In this document: positions 18,859 to 26,803 of the stretch, one piece after another
Position numbering within the stretch: position 1 is the stretch's first letter
Layout of the letters: each line of letters starts with the position of its first letter
NCBI GenBank assembly: GCA_029247265.1
Contig: JAQWLN010000276.1
Location: 1 to 59,691, forward strand
Origin: Fuerstiella sp.
GTDB taxonomy: Bacteria; Planctomycetota; Planctomycetia; Planctomycetales; Planctomycetaceae
Direction: 5' to 3'
DNA: 59,691 bases
Notes under the pieces: model-generated
The model's database searches: none
What the model saw: the letters and a program-made list of their open reading frames with translations, nothing else
What the model was told of the DNA's origin: nothing
Program-made: the position numbers and the translations under genes

Positions 18859-19662
18859 GTGACAAGGCGAAGTTCCATCGCAACCGGTCTCGCGGTGAAG
18901 ACAACGATCACGATCTATGGGGCCAGGACTCGCAGGCCCATGATGTTGACTCTGGTCGACGCACGTGGGAATCGACGATTTGTTCCCTTTTGGATCGAAG
19001 ACTAGGCGACTGTCGATACGCAACTCAAGGGCCGTCCCGTCCATGTGTTCGCGATTCCCTACCATCATGTCACAGCGACGGACAACGGCTGGGAGCCCGA
19101 AATTTCTGCTTGTTCCCGTTCGCTGGCGACCTATCACCGGGACGCTTCCAGACTTCTGAAAGGCAGTCTGGCAGCAGACTACCTGACTCGGTCCAACGGA
19201 TTTGGTTTCGGTCGATACGGACGGATGATTCCGAAATTTCCCACTGCAGCGGCGGAAGATCTACGGCAGATTCTATCAGTCGTGGCAGAGGCCCCGCCGC
19301 GAGTTCAGGCCCGATACGCTCGCCTGCTGGCCCGGCTTCACTGTTGGCCTGAACATCGGCTGGGAGATGTTTCTCCACAGGATCTGAGTGTCTTTGGTGA
19401 AGCCATGTTGACCTGTCTTCCAGTAGAGCCGGATGACTACTACGAATTGCAGAATGCTGGCATGCAGTTGGCCTTTCGTGACACCGTCGTTGGCGATTCG
19501 TTGTTTCGACTGGCCAAACTGAGGCTGCAGAATGGCCAGCCCAGACAGGCTCAGCAATTGCTCCGCAAACACGTGTCCGTGTTGCCCGACAACGTTCCCA
19601 CAAGCCTGACCGAAGAACGCATTCAGTCGATCAGAACTCTGACAGACCTGGTGGCGCCTTGA
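18859..19662 (+). pseudogene. Hypothetical gene interrupted by an in-frame TAG
   Basis: An open frame starts just after the hydrolase stop (GTG at 18859) and runs to 19662 with one interruption, TAG at 19003-19005. Both sides look like protein. Before it comes PMMLTLVDARGNRRFVPFWIED. After it comes TVDTQLKGRPVHVFAIPYHH and then helical TPR-like sequence (FRLAKLRLQNGQPRQAQQLL). Translation could restart at GTG 19045, giving 205 residues. CAG to TAG is the simplest single change, because Gln would fit the context. I do not recognise the family. It may be a pseudogene, a sequencing error, or a suppressed stop. Confidence 0.5.
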
Positions 19663-20418
19663 GTGGTGGCGGTCCGGCCGGCGCGTCCGGAATTCCGCTC
19701 TGTCGTCATCTGCAGTTGGCTCCTGCTACGGCCCGCGTGAGGCCATGATAACCGCGGCCCTCAGACACGCGAGCGAAATGGATGCCTGTTTGCGAGCCCG
19801 TCCCAACAGCTCGTTTAAGCGCGCGGGCAACGCCCCGCGTTTCTGCGTTCCTGTCTGCCATCAGGACGGTAGGCCATGCCAACTCTCACACCGCAAAATC
19901 GGGGCAGAGCGTAGAAACTCCCGATTCACTTTGTATTCTGCCACCGGAAGACGGTCATTCGAATCTGTCGTGCGAATGCGACAACGACAATGAGTCGAAG
20001 CCACGAGCTCCTCCTGATGGATCAGTCTGGCAGCCGTCGCTTTCCAGATGGAGAAGCCGCGATCGGCCAGTTCCTGCTGCACTTAAGGACTACCGTACGA
20101 ATTCTTGTGACGCTCCGAATGGATCTGTTAGATCTCAGAAATTACCTCCGCCTGACGCTGTGAACGCGCACTCACGGGGCAGTTGATTCGGTGTGCGGTT
20201 CTGATTGTGTCTTGAGTGATCCCCTGGGTGGTGTGTGGGGCGTCATTTCCGGCGTTCTTGTTGGTGGAGTCGACGTTGCATCCTCACGTGCGGCCAAACA
20301 ACTGAAATAGCGGACGTCACGGTGGCTTTTCGCCCCCAACGTTGTCACCATTCGCCGCAACGTATATGTCAATTTCCGCAGTCCAGACACAAAAGCACCT
20401 CCGGCAACCAGCCGTTCC
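19663..20418. other. Long intergenic stretch, decayed DNA
   Basis: About 750 bases without an intact gene. The middle holds the remains of an IS3-family transposase on the minus strand (listed separately). No convincing promoter, terminator or RNA gene is visible in the flanks. No terminal inverted repeat or target duplication could be found by eye. Confidence 0.6.
19861..20170 (-). mobile_element. Decayed IS3-family transposase (OrfB) fragment
   Basis: Read on the minus strand in a single frame, the sequence gives AEVISEI-stop-QIHSERHKNSYGSP-stop and then QQELADRGFSIWKATAARLI, HQEELVAS and CRCRIRTTDSNDRLPVAEYK followed by VNREF. This matches the IS3 OrfB order: the IxxIHxxxxxxYGSPR region, the small helical HTH_21-like domain, and the RxxTTDSxHxxPVAxNxLxRxF segment just before the integrase core. 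Two nonsense codons interrupt the frame, and the catalytic DDE core is gone. The element is a dead relic, and no partner OrfA or ends are seen. The similarity is from memory of the family consensus. Confidence 0.7.
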
Positions 20419-21432
20419 ATGCCTGCCCAGTTATTTCAGGAATACTACGCTCGGCTGAAGACGCAGGTTGATGATGCGCTGCAGAGGCAGCTGGATGCTC
20501 AGGACTGGCCAGCCCCGCTGAAAGAGGCCGTCGAATACAGCCTGATGGCCACGGGTAAACGCCTTCGCCCGGTGTTGGTAATGATGAGCACCGAGGTGTG
20601 TTCCGGGACGGGGGCCGCTGCCCTGCCCGCTGCGTGTGCAATCGAAATGATTCACACCTATTCGTTGATCCATGACGACCTGCCATCAATGGACGACGAT
20701 GATCTTCGCCGCGGTCGACCGACAAGTCATGTTGTCTATGGAGAAGCGCTGGCAATTCTGGCGGGCGACGCACTGTTGACGCTGGCGTTTGAGACTCTTG
20801 CAGCCGCCCCGGTTTCAGCTGCTGTGACCGTTGACTGCCTGCGATCGCTGGGAACAGCGGCAGGCGGAGGCGGCATGGTTGGTGGCCAGGTGTTGGATCT
20901 GGAGGCGGAAAGAGGTGCGTTTTTCGGGGTAAATGTCTCAACAAACAACCCAATCGGTGGGGTTTTCAGTGTAGATGCTGCTCAGGTTGCGGTTGATGAA
21001 ACTGGCGGGCAGGTCGATTCCTCAATTCCTTCCAGCGACGAAAACCTGATTCGCGTAGAACAATTGAGTCAGATTCATAAAATGAAGACCGGGGCGCTCA
21101 TCAGCACCGCGCTGCAACTTGGTGCCGCCGTGGCGGAAGCACCCTCTGAGCAGCGGGAATCCCTGCGGGATTACGGGGCGCGTATCGGACTGGCGTTTCA
21201 GATTGCGGACGATTTGCTGGATGTGACCGGCAACGACGACAAACTTGGTAAGGAAACTGGTCGGGACAGGGAATTGGGCAAGCTGACGTATCCATCGCTG
21301 ATTGGCGTTGAAGCCAGCCGACAAAAAGCTACGGCTCTGGTGAATGGTGCGCGTGACGCTTTGGCGCCGTTTGGAGAAACGGCCGATCACCTTGTAGAGC
21401 TGGCACAGTTCATAGTGGAGAGAGATCACTGA
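20419..21432 (+). CDS. ispA: Polyprenyl diphosphate synthase (farnesyl/geranylgeranyl type)
   Basis: A cytosolic trans-prenyltransferase that condenses isopentenyl diphosphate with allylic diphosphates. It contains GKRLRP (46-51), the first aspartate-rich motif in HDDLPSMDDDDLRRG (D86-D95), GGQVLDLEAE (155-164), KMKTGALI (221-228) and the second aspartate motif QIADDLLD (261-268). Compared with usual family members of about 295 residues there is an extra segment of about 45 residues at 165-213, between the GGQxxDL helix and the HxxKTGxL helix, rich in Gly, Val, Ser and Asp. Product length cannot be fixed by eye. The stop overlaps the dxs start as TGATG, coupling it to the entry enzyme of the MEP pathway. 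Confidence 0.93.
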   Translation: MPAQLFQEYYARLKTQVDDALQRQLDAQDWPAPLKEAVEYSLMATGKRLRPVLVMMSTEVCSGTGAAALPAACAIEMIHTYSLIHDDLPSMDDDDLRRGRPTSHVVYGEALAILAGDALLTLAFETLAAAPVSAAVTVDCLRSLGTAAGGGGMVGGQVLDLEAERGAFFGVNVSTNNPIGGVFSVDAAQVAVDETGGQVDSSIPSSDENLIRVEQLSQIHKMKTGALISTALQLGAAVAEAPSEQRESLRDYGARIGLAFQIADDLLDVTGNDDKLGKETGRDRELGKLTYPSLIGVEASRQKATALVNGARDALAPFGETADHLVELAQFIVERDH

Positions 21433-23342
21433 TGTCATTTGAGATTCTCAGTGAATTGAAATCGCCGGCGCAGCTTCGTGATTTAGACGCGAAGCAGCAG
21501 GACCAGCTGGCTGACGAAATTCGAGAAGCCCTGCTGACGGTCGTCTCGGACCGGGCTGCGCACTTTGCGAGTAACCTTGGTGTCGTCGAACTCTGCATTG
21601 CTCTGCATTCCGTGTTTGATTTTTCCGAGGATCGTCTGATCTGGGACACCGGACATCAGGTCTATCCACACAAGCTGGTGACTGGTCGTTTCTCAGAGTT
21701 TCAATCGATTCGTCGTCGTGGCGGATTGATGGGCTATCCTAATCCCGTTGAAAGCGAGTACGACCTGTTCATGACCGGCCACGCCGGCAGCAGCGTGTCA
21801 ACTGTGCTCGGGATGAAGACCGCAGACGATCTTTTGTTCACCGATGATCGTAAGTCGGTCGCTGTCATCGGTGACGGTGCCCTGCCCTCCGGGATTGTAT
21901 TTGAAGCGATGAACAACGCCGCTGGTCTGAACAAAGACCTGCTGGTCGTTCTGAACGACAACAAAATGGGAATCTGCCCTCGCGTTGGCGGGGTGGCCAG
22001 TTATCTGGACAAAGCCCGCGTGGCACCGTTCTACAACGGACTCAAGCGAGATGTCTCATGGCTGTTGAACAAAGTACCGGTGGTGGGCGAGCCGGTCGAA
22101 CACATGCTGGGACAGTTCAAGGACGCGTTGAAGACATTCTTTCACGGAGGCATGCTGTTTGAAGAAATGGGTTTCCGCTACATCGGCCCCGTGGATGGAC
22201 ACGATATCGAGCTTCTGCAGCGATATTTGACAATGATCAAGGACGTTAAAGGTCCCGTGCTGCTGCATGTTTTCACGGACAAGGGACACGGCTTCGAGCC
22301 GGCTCAAAAAGATCCGGTTAAGTTTCATACGCCCGCTCCGTTCTGTCGCGACGAAAACAACGAGATCGTTCCCGTTAACAGCGACAAGAGTATCGCATAC
22401 ACAAATATTGTGGCCGACGCGGTTCACAGTGCGATGCAGGAAAATGAGTCGGTGTGTGTGCTGACTGCAGCGATGTGTGCCGGAAACAAGTTGAACAAAA
22501 TTCGCGACGACTTTCCTGAACGCTTCTTCGATACCGGCATCTGTGAAAGTCATGCTGTTGCCTTTGCCGGAGGTATGGCGAAATCCGGCGCTCGTCCCAT
22601 CGTTAGTATCTACAGCACGTTTTTGCAGCGAAGTTTCGACCAGATCTTTCAGGAAGTTGCGTTGCAGAAGCTGCCGGTTGTGTTCTGCATGGACCGAGCC
22701 GGGTTATGTGGTCCGGACGGGCCGACTCATCACGGCGTGTTTGACAATTCGTTTATGCGAATATTTCCGAACATGGTGGTGATGGCGCCAGGCGATGAAC
22801 TTGATATTCAGCCGATGCTGGACTTCGCGCTGACACTTGATGCTCCGTCTTCACTTCGTTATCCGAAAACGAACACGGAAAAAATCGAACGCGACGTCGC
22901 CCCGGTGGAGCTCGGGAAATCGGAAGTTCTGTCGTGGGGCGAAGACGGCACTATCCTCGCCTGTGGAGCTCTGCTGCCACGAGCGGTCGAGGCAGCAGAA
23001 AAACTAAAACAGAACGGTTTGGATGTCGGCGTTGTTAACGCTCGGTTTGTTAAACCGGTTGATGAACAGATTGTACGACGTTCCATTGAAAACGGTTTCG
23101 TGATCACCATTGAAGAGAACGCCATTAACGGTGGGTTCGGCAGCGCTGTCCTTGAGACCGCCAGTCGGTTGCGGCTTTCAACAGACCGCGTCTGCGTTGT
23201 TGGCATTCCCGATGAGTTCATTCAACACGGAGATCGAAGCGAACTGCTCGCTGATCTTGGACTCGATGCGAACGGTCTGGTGAACACCGCACAGCAGTTG
23301 GCTAAATCCGCCGCCGTCAACGAATCGGCCAGGGCCGTGTAG
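21432..23342 (+). CDS. dxs: 1-deoxy-D-xylulose-5-phosphate synthase
   Basis: DXS joins pyruvate and glyceraldehyde 3-phosphate using thiamine diphosphate, the first step of the MEP isoprenoid pathway. Visible landmarks are DRLIWDTGHQVYPHKL, GHAGSSVSTVLGM, the thiamine-binding GDGALPSGIVFEAMNNAA with its partner LNDNKMGI, FRYIGPVDGHD, the catalytic Glu in GICESHAVAFAGGMA and DRAGLCGPDGPTHHG. The length of 636 residues is normal. The thiamine motif departs slightly from the usual GDGALTGGMAxEALN, but the conserved Gly-Asp-Gly is intact. It overlaps the prenyl synthase gene by one base, so precursor supply and chain building are co-expressed. Confidence 0.96.
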   Translation: MSFEILSELKSPAQLRDLDAKQQDQLADEIREALLTVVSDRAAHFASNLGVVELCIALHSVFDFSEDRLIWDTGHQVYPHKLVTGRFSEFQSIRRRGGLMGYPNPVESEYDLFMTGHAGSSVSTVLGMKTADDLLFTDDRKSVAVIGDGALPSGIVFEAMNNAAGLNKDLLVVLNDNKMGICPRVGGVASYLDKARVAPFYNGLKRDVSWLLNKVPVVGEPVEHMLGQFKDALKTFFHGGMLFEEMGFRYIGPVDGHDIELLQRYLTMIKDVKGPVLLHVFTDKGHGFEPAQKDPVKFHTPAPFCRDENNEIVPVNSDKSIAYTNIVADAVHSAMQENESVCVLTAAMCAGNKLNKIRDDFPERFFDTGICESHAVAFAGGMAKSGARPIVSIYSTFLQRSFDQIFQEVALQKLPVVFCMDRAGLCGPDGPTHHGVFDNSFMRIFPNMVVMAPGDELDIQPMLDFALTLDAPSSLRYPKTNTEKIERDVAPVELGKSEVLSWGEDGTILACGALLPRAVEAAEKLKQNGLDVGVVNARFVKPVDEQIVRRSIENGFVITIEENAINGGFGSAVLETASRLRLSTDRVCVVGIPDEFIQHGDRSELLADLGLDANGLVNTAQQLAKSAAVNESARAV

Positions 23343-23448
23343 CAGCCGGTGGTAAAGCACGTGTTCGGTTGAATGGTGTCCTGATGAAACCACAGATGTC
23401 GGGTAACGTGGTGGCAGCCTTCTGCGGAATGGGTCGGAAAAAAGCAAG

Positions 23449-24306
23449 ATGACCATTTTGGGAATCGGAACCGTCGTTGTCGACCATGTCGTGGAACTGC
23501 CGGCGTTTCCTGCAGCTGACACAAAGGTCGCTGTGGCCCAGGACTGGAGACAGGTTGGTGGTCCCGTCCCGGTCGCTCTTTCCACCGCTGCATTTTACGG
23601 TTCCGGGGCATCGTTTCTCGGCCGCTGGGGAAATGACGAACGCGGCACGTTTATCACGGATACGTTGCGGGATCGGGGTGTCGATACGTCTGAGTGTGAC
23701 GCCAGTGACGAGTGGTCCACCGGTTTTGCTCATGTCTGGGTTGATGGTGTCACCGGCTCGCGAACAATAGCCTATTCACGCGGACAGTTTCCGTTACCGG
23801 ATTCCGACGACGTCGACGAGAAACGATTAACCAGCGTCCGTATTCTGCATCTCGACGGCTGGGCGGCCGGCGCCGCGATCAAGGCGGCCGCCACAGTGAA
23901 GGCCAGCGGCGGGAAGGTGGTTCTGGATGCCGGTTCCGTCAAACCGGGAATGGACCAGTTGCTGCCTCTGGCCGATGTGTTGATTGCATCGCGGTTATTC
24001 CGCCGCAGTCACTTTGGAGCCGAGGACGTCGATGCTGCCAATATGCTGTCGCTTGGCCCCGCGCAGATAATTCTGACGGACGGAGACAATGGCGCTACCT
24101 GGCTAAATGCGGATGGTCGCCACCACGAACCGGCTGTCGATGTTCGGCCTGTCGATACCTACGGAGCGGGTGATATCTTCTCAGGCTGTATTCTGCCCGC
24201 CCTGGCACCGGAATGGAGTCAGGAGGCCGCTCTGCGTTTTGCCTGTCGAGTGGCAGGATATGCTTGTTCTCAGCGCGGGAATCACTCGTTACCGCCCGCA
24301 CCCTGA
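23449..24306 (+). CDS. PfkB family carbohydrate kinase
   Basis: A ribokinase-fold sugar or nucleoside kinase, cytosolic. The N-terminal GIGTVVVDHVVELP and the QVGGPVPVALSTAA Gly-Gly region form the substrate side. LGRWGNDERG is the usual second motif, and the C-terminal signature DTYGAGDIFSG (236-246) contains the anion hole and the catalytic base D242. The length of 285 residues is somewhat short but complete. The substrate cannot be read from the sequence; members with this pattern include fructose, sulfofructose and ribose kinases. It stands 106 bases downstream of dxs and is likely transcribed in the same direction. Confidence 0.88.
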   Translation: MTILGIGTVVVDHVVELPAFPAADTKVAVAQDWRQVGGPVPVALSTAAFYGSGASFLGRWGNDERGTFITDTLRDRGVDTSECDASDEWSTGFAHVWVDGVTGSRTIAYSRGQFPLPDSDDVDEKRLTSVRILHLDGWAAGAAIKAAATVKASGGKVVLDAGSVKPGMDQLLPLADVLIASRLFRRSHFGAEDVDAANMLSLGPAQIILTDGDNGATWLNADGRHHEPAVDVRPVDTYGAGDIFSGCILPALAPEWSQEAALRFACRVAGYACSQRGNHSLPPAP

Positions 24307-24545
24307 TGGCGAGGTGGATTCACAGACACGCATACTGTTTGGTACCGAAGACGGGATGGGCGGGGCAGTATCGACCCGGAAATACGACTTTTATGCACCC
24401 AGAGATGTGCTGGCTCTGGCGGTCCGGCGTCTCAGGTTTGGGTAACCCTTCTGGCAACGGCCAGGCCACGGACTTCCTCTCGCATTATCTGGAATTGTCG
24501 GTACAATTGTTATCTCGGATTTATTCATCATGGGAAGCAGAATCA

Positions 24546-24764
24546 GTGGCCAAGAGCAAAGATCAGAAGAAAAAAGACCGCGAAAAACGCGTTGCAAAGC
24601 AAAAGCTGGCTGACGCGGCACGCCGTCGTGAAATCGCCAAGAAATCAGATGACGGTACATCCACCGCTGCTCGGGGCCGAAAAGTCATGACGGCCGGCGT
24701 TAAGCAGCACGCTCAGGTACAGACCAGTAAGCCTTCGTTCGCTCATCGACGAACTGGTGGTTGA
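24546..24764 (+). CDS. Small basic lysine-rich protein, unknown
   Basis: Seventy-two codons from a GTG preceded by GGGAAG eight bases upstream. The product is highly charged: a helical Lys/Arg/Glu stretch (KSKDQKKKDREKRVAKQK) and then a Ser/Thr/Arg-rich tail ending in SFAHRRTGG. It has no membrane segment or known motif. Such a composition fits a nucleic-acid- or ribosome-associated protein, but this is inference. The frame is open upstream to 24213, though the upstream residues (Trp, His and Cys rich) look like read-through of non-coding DNA. Confidence 0.5.
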   Translation: MAKSKDQKKKDREKRVAKQKLADAARRREIAKKSDDGTSTAARGRKVMTAGVKQHAQVQTSKPSFAHRRTGG

Positions 24765-24838
24765 AGTGTTCTGCACGCCATCAGGCATGCAGGTACGCCC
24801 TCAGGTTCAGACACTCAGCATTTCAAGGAAGAATTGCC

Positions 24839-25630
24839 ATGGAACCGCTCCACAAAGTCGTCGTGGTCACGGGTGGCGGAAAAGGTATCGGAGCGGCTTT
24901 GTGCCGACGTTTTGCCGCGGAAGGTGCGGCGAAGGTTGTCGTTGCGGACATTGACTTCGCGTTGGCAAAGGACGTCGCTGCAGAAATCGACGGTCTTGCT
25001 GTCGCGTGCAACGTAGCAGATGAAGCCGACGTGAAGTCGCTTGTTGACACTGTCATCGACAGCTGCGGTCGGATTGACGTCTTCATCTCGAATGCCGGCA
25101 TCACCGTGAAGGGCGGCCTGGACAGTTCGAACGAGGATTGGCAGAGGATGTGGGACGTCAACGTGATGTCGCGTCTGTTTGCCGCTCGAGCGGTCGTTCC
25201 TCAGATGCTGGAACAGGGGAGCGGTTATCTGATTCACACCGCATCAGCGGCAGGAGTGCTCACCGAAATCGGTTCTGCATCGTATTCCGCCACAAAACAT
25301 GCTGACGTTGCTTTGGCGGAGTGGCTTTCCGTGCGTTATGGACGCCAGGGAATTGACGTGTCGTGCATCTGCCCGTTGGGAGTGGCCACGGACATGCTGG
25401 ACGATGAAGATCCCATTCATCGCTATCTGCACCTGCATGTGATCACGCCTGAAGAGGTCGCCGACTGTGTGGTGCAGGCGATGCGCGAAAAGCGTTTTCT
25501 GATTCTGCCACATCCGGATGTAGCGGACTTCTTTGCCATGAAGACGAATGATCACGATCAGTGGATCCGAGGTATGCAGCGGCTGCGTCAAAAACTGACT
25601 CGCGCCCAGACCCGGCGGGACGCTGCCTGA
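24839..25630 (+). CDS. Short-chain dehydrogenase/reductase (SDR)
   Basis: A classical SDR oxidoreductase using NAD(P)H. The cofactor motif TGGGKGIG (11-18), ADID after the second strand, NAG in FISNAGIT, and the catalytic tetrad N108, S136 (HTASAAG), Y149 and K153 (YSATK) are all present. The start is the ATG at 24839, with an AAGGAAG ribosome site seven bases upstream; the frame is open to 24761 but that leader would be atypical. The length of 263 residues is normal. The substrate is not predictable. The TxxxTDM loop reads GVATDMLD, consistent with active members. Confidence 0.9.
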   Translation: MEPLHKVVVVTGGGKGIGAALCRRFAAEGAAKVVVADIDFALAKDVAAEIDGLAVACNVADEADVKSLVDTVIDSCGRIDVFISNAGITVKGGLDSSNEDWQRMWDVNVMSRLFAARAVVPQMLEQGSGYLIHTASAAGVLTEIGSASYSATKHADVALAEWLSVRYGRQGIDVSCICPLGVATDMLDDEDPIHRYLHLHVITPEEVADCVVQAMREKRFLILPHPDVADFFAMKTNDHDQWIRGMQRLRQKLTRAQTRRDAA

Positions 25631-25692
25631 CATCCTGTGGTCTGTTGAAATCAGTTGATGGCTACCTGTCAGGATTTAAGGGCGTCAACACA

Positions 25693-26736
25693 TTGACCGA
25701 TGTTACCAGCATCTTTGACAACACGGCCGTCGAACGGCTGCGACGTTCGCTGCGACTTGATCCTCAGCTGGTTCGTGTGCTGCGAAATCGCCTGTTGAAG
25801 AAGTTTGAATCGGACGAAGCGGGGATGGCTGATTTCCCCGGCCGTGATCAGCTGCAGCTGCATGTCCTGGAACAGTTTCGCCGTGTTGATTCCAGCATCG
25901 ACGGTGCCACCAAGCTGCTGTTAAAGACCGTTACCGGAATGCTGATTGAGGCCGTCGTTCTGCGGATTGCCTCAGGCCGTACAACGTTGTGTGTTTCCAG
26001 TCAGGTCGGCTGTGCCGCGGCCTGCGATTTCTGTGCGACCGGAAAGATGGGCATCGCTCAGAATCTTTCGTCCGCCGAGATTCTTGACCAGGTGTTACAG
26101 GTTGGGCAGCTGCTTGCATGCGAGGAACGACGCCTGGACAACATCGTGTTCATGGGCATGGGCGAACCGTTTCATAACGAAGAAAATCTGTACGATGTAC
26201 TAACAGTTCTGACGTCGCCACAAATGTTCGCGCGATCGCCGCACAGCATTCTTGTTTCGACCGTCGGCATACCTGACGCCATGGTCCGGTGCGCGGAACG
26301 CTTTCCGAACATAAATCTGGCGCTCAGCCTGCATAGTGTTAATGTTGCAACGCGGTTGAAACTTATTCCGCTGACACAACGGCACTCGCTGGACGAACTC
26401 CATCGCGCGATTCGTGAGATTAACCGTCTGCAGCGGCGCGAGTTGATGATCGAATATCTGATGCTGGCGGGAGAAAACGATGCCGTGCACGATGCCAGAG
26501 ATCTTACCCGCTGGCTCGATGGCTTGAACGTACATGTGAATCTGATTCCTTACAACCCGATTGACGATACTCCACATCTGCAGGGCAGCGATCGTGAAAC
26601 CATTGATACGTTCGCAACTCAGCTGAAGACGTCGGGGTTGAAGACTACCGTTCGCTATTCACTCGGCAACGACATCGCCGCTGCCTGTGGTCAGTTGGTC
26701 AGAAAAGAAAACCGCCAGCGTTTCGATGCTCGATGA
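25693..26736 (+). CDS. RlmN/Cfr family radical SAM 23S rRNA methyltransferase
   Basis: This radical SAM enzyme would methylate adenosine 2503 of 23S rRNA. The iron-sulfur motif CAAACDFC (CxxxCxxC) lies in VSSQVGCAAACDFCATGKMG. It is followed by FMGMGEPFHN, LVSTVGIPDAM, NLALSLHS, YLMLAGENDAVHDA and VNLIPYNP. The second, acceptor cysteine appears in NDIAAACGQLVR near the C-terminus. All residues for the methyl-cysteine mechanism are therefore present. The N-terminal domain differs from standard RlmN and matches the Planctomycete form I recall. The start is uncertain: TTG at 25693 gives TDVTSIFDNTAVERL, and TTG at 25645 is an alternative. C2 versus C8 methylation cannot be told. Confidence 0.87.
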   Translation: MTDVTSIFDNTAVERLRRSLRLDPQLVRVLRNRLLKKFESDEAGMADFPGRDQLQLHVLEQFRRVDSSIDGATKLLLKTVTGMLIEAVVLRIASGRTTLCVSSQVGCAAACDFCATGKMGIAQNLSSAEILDQVLQVGQLLACEERRLDNIVFMGMGEPFHNEENLYDVLTVLTSPQMFARSPHSILVSTVGIPDAMVRCAERFPNINLALSLHSVNVATRLKLIPLTQRHSLDELHRAIREINRLQRRELMIEYLMLAGENDAVHDARDLTRWLDGLNVHVNLIPYNPIDDTPHLQGSDRETIDTFATQLKTSGLKTTVRYSLGNDIAAACGQLVRKENRQRFDAR

Positions 26737-26803
26737 TGATGCCGGAACGTGAAGTCGCCTGACCGCTGCACAGCGATATTCGTCCGCAGTTACAATCTTT
26801 TGT

